NCBI GenBank assembly: GCA_963674555.1
Contig: OY771429.1
Location: 1,550,001-1,614,000 of the forward strand
Length of the DNA: 64,000 bases
From: JBGMEA01 sp963674555
GTDB lineage: Bacteria; Bacillota; Clostridia; Eubacteriales; Anaerofustaceae
Direction of reading: 5' to 3'
Each line of letters starts with the position of its first letter. Within the stretch, counting starts at the first letter, position 1. Shown here piece by piece: positions 62,645 through 64,000 of this stretch. The notes under the pieces were generated by a model. The model ran no database searches. It saw nothing but the letters and a program-made list of their open reading frames with translations, and had not been told where the DNA came from. The position numbers and the translations under genes are program-made.

Positions 62645-63319
62645 ATGCAATCGGAACTTCCGAATGAAATTAAAGAATATTTACACGAAGACGAACAAGT
62701 GCTTTGGTGGTCAAAGCCCGATCAACGCATATTATCGGATGAAGAGAAACGTTTGTTTATAGGTATATCACTTATAGTTTTATGGTTCGTGATCCCTATC
62801 ACTTTTGTTTTTAGAACAACACCAGTTTTTTTAATCAATCTGGGCAAAGCATTCTTGATAGCGGTGCCTTTTAGTGTTATGGGCTGGATCTTGTATATTC
62901 TTTACTTATATCATAAGAAGAAGTGCACATGGTTTGCGATAACGGATGATCGTGTTATAAAAATATCTCAAACAGATACACCGTATGATTTTCTTGAAAA
63001 TACTTTGAAAGATTTAACTAATTTTGCCGTGTGCTTTAATAGAGCAAAGGGCGGAAATTTGTATTTGGGTAGATATAGGAAATTTGGACGAGTCTATTTC
63101 GACCATGAACTTGAACAACGATATCCCACTTATTTATTATTAACGGTAAAAGGCATCAGTTATTTAAATGCATCTGAAATAAAGGCTTTTTATAACTCTT
63201 CGGATTTTTTGTTTTTTTATGATCTTAGCGACCCCGAGATCCCGGCACAGATCATACGGGAACGCACAGCAGCGAAAGAATATATAGACCCGAAACGAAA
63301 GAAATACAGAGCGGAGTGA
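62645..63319 (+). CDS. Two-TM protein with bacterial PH-like domain
   Basis: 224 aa, GGGAG before ATG 62645. Two membrane segments (IGISLIVLWFVIPITFVF, FLIAVPFSVMGWILYILYL) followed by WFAITDDRVIKIS, the start typical of bacterial PH domains, and a basic end IDPKRKKY. Position behind D4 suggests an immunity role, but it differs from the other anchored proteins. Confidence 0.65.
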   Translation: MQSELPNEIKEYLHEDEQVLWWSKPDQRILSDEEKRLFIGISLIVLWFVIPITFVFRTTPVFLINLGKAFLIAVPFSVMGWILYILYLYHKKKCTWFAITDDRVIKISQTDTPYDFLENTLKDLTNFAVCFNRAKGGNLYLGRYRKFGRVYFDHELEQRYPTYLLLTVKGISYLNASEIKAFYNSSDFLFFYDLSDPEIPAQIIRERTAAKEYIDPKRKKYRAE

Positions 63320-63321
63320 CT

Positions 63322-63999
63322 ATGCAATCTGAACTTCATTATGAAATCGAAAAGAATTTGCGTGAGGGTGAACAAGTGCTTTGGTGGGCAAAGCCGAACC
63401 GATGGATCATATCCAGTGAAGAAAAAATCACTTTCTTGAGTATCATTTTATCCATCTTTGTATTTGTTCTCATGTTTACTTTCGTTTTTGGTTCCACACA
63501 GGGATTTGTCCGAAAATTAGGGGTTGGTTTATTATATTCGAGCCTTATCTCTCTGCTTGCTTGTCTCGGGTATATGCTTTATTTATTCACTATGAAAAAA
63601 TACACTTGGTTTGCCATAACAGACCAGCGCGTTATGAAGGTATCTCCAATGGATTCTCCGTATGAACTTATTGAAAAAGAGTTGGTAGATCTGGCATTTT
63701 TTGAATCGAGACCTTACAGAAAAGGCGGAAGCTTGTATCTTGGCAGATACAGAAAAGTTTTTAAATCCCTTCGTTTTGACTATCTTGCTAGGATGACAGA
63801 GATCAATACGGATGAGCGTGAACATTACGGTTTTTTTGTGTGGCGAAGAAGACTATTACCGAGTAAAGTTTTTAAAACGGCTGATTATTTATCTTTCTTT
63901 GATCTTGCCGACCTTGAGGTCCCAGCGCAGATCATACGGGAACGCACAGAAGCGAAAGAGTATATAGACCCGAAACGAAAGAAATACAAAACTGAGTAA
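63322..63999 (+). CDS. Two-TM protein with bacterial PH-like domain, paralog
   Basis: 225 aa from ATG 63322, matching the MQSEL start of the paralog (a GTG at 63316 is less likely). Same order: membrane pair, WFAITDQRVMKVS, LYLGRYRK, end RTEAKEYIDPKRKKY. Tandem duplicate; the GAGTGA at the end of the first gene serves as stop and weak ribosome site. Its stop is at the last bases of the window, so later cassettes may follow. Confidence 0.65.
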   Translation: MQSELHYEIEKNLREGEQVLWWAKPNRWIISSEEKITFLSIILSIFVFVLMFTFVFGSTQGFVRKLGVGLLYSSLISLLACLGYMLYLFTMKKYTWFAITDQRVMKVSPMDSPYELIEKELVDLAFFESRPYRKGGSLYLGRYRKVFKSLRFDYLARMTEINTDEREHYGFFVWRRRLLPSKVFKTADYLSFFDLADLEVPAQIIRERTEAKEYIDPKRKKYKTE

Positions 64000-64000
64000 G

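Noticed and set aside
1..64000. CRISPR array, tRNA or rRNA genes, IS elements
   Set aside because: No short regularly spaced repeats, no cloverleaf or rRNA core sequences and no transposase-like frames were seen. Repeats A and B are too few and too long for CRISPR.
1..64000. Alternative genetic code with recoded TGA
   Set aside because: TGA ends several good genes at the expected point (for example 33887, 34852, 48190 and 63319), and in-frame TGA does not interrupt the conserved proteins.

Overview
The window looks like a chromosome segment of a monoderm bacterium of the Firmicutes/Bacillota, probably an anaerobe of the Clostridia. The reasons are strong AGGAGG-type ribosome binding sites, many lipobox lipoproteins, TGA used as a normal stop, a sigma-ECF/zf-HC2 pair, ABC exporters and no outer-membrane genes. 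I cannot name a genus. I saw no rRNA, tRNA, CRISPR, integrase, transposase, terminase, portal or replication gene.

Layout. 0-1.1 kb: a phage lysis pair (LysM/M23 endolysin and a holin-like protein). 1.1-5.0 kb: a dispersed repeat, membrane proteins and an RCC1-repeat surface protein. 5.1-10.95 kb: a podovirus-like connector, tail and internal-virion operon. 11.0-25.9 kb: one full-length 899-aa phage ejection-type protein with a C-terminal toxin (17.1-20.0 kb). Around it lies an array of truncated toxin cassettes, most made of a piece of the same or a related carrier, a different toxin tip, an immunity gene and a hairpin terminator. Recognised tips are EndoU RNase (twice), DUF6883 with DUF4926, a TNT-like NADase with an Imm59-like partner, HExxH and EExxH metallopeptidase-like domains and several unclassified ones. 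25.9-53.7 kb: ordinary chromosomal genes (lipoproteins, TrmO, a type II restriction-modification pair, nitrilase family, AraC and MarR regulators, ABC transporters, arsenate reductase, YibE/F, RmlA, ECF sigma/anti-sigma). 54.3-56.5 kb: phage scaffold, major capsid protein and a small virion protein. 56.6-64 kb: a second toxin array. Its four cassettes start with the same ~70-80-aa module, and its immunity proteins are membrane anchored, as expected if these toxins act on the cell wall.

How it fits together. The capsid, tail and ejection/toxin modules are separated and out of canonical phage order. Each nevertheless begins with the same leader: a GTCAT box, 19-20 nt, an extended -10 (TGCTAyAmT), then a strong intrinsic terminator before the first gene. 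That suggests one activator and an antitermination step controlling the scattered modules. My interpretation, which is inference, is a domesticated phage or gene-transfer-agent-like particle that carries polymorphic toxins. The array would be a store of silent toxin/immunity cassettes able to replace the tip of the one full-length toxin. A 620-bp stretch, apparently identical, shared by the active gene and one silent cassette and ending exactly at the toxin junction supports recent exchange.

Four copies of a ~170-bp palindromic repeat (A) and two of a 151-bp element with ~21-bp terminal inverted repeats (B) fill the long intergenic gaps. All calls come from reading the sequence and recalled family motifs; no database search was run.
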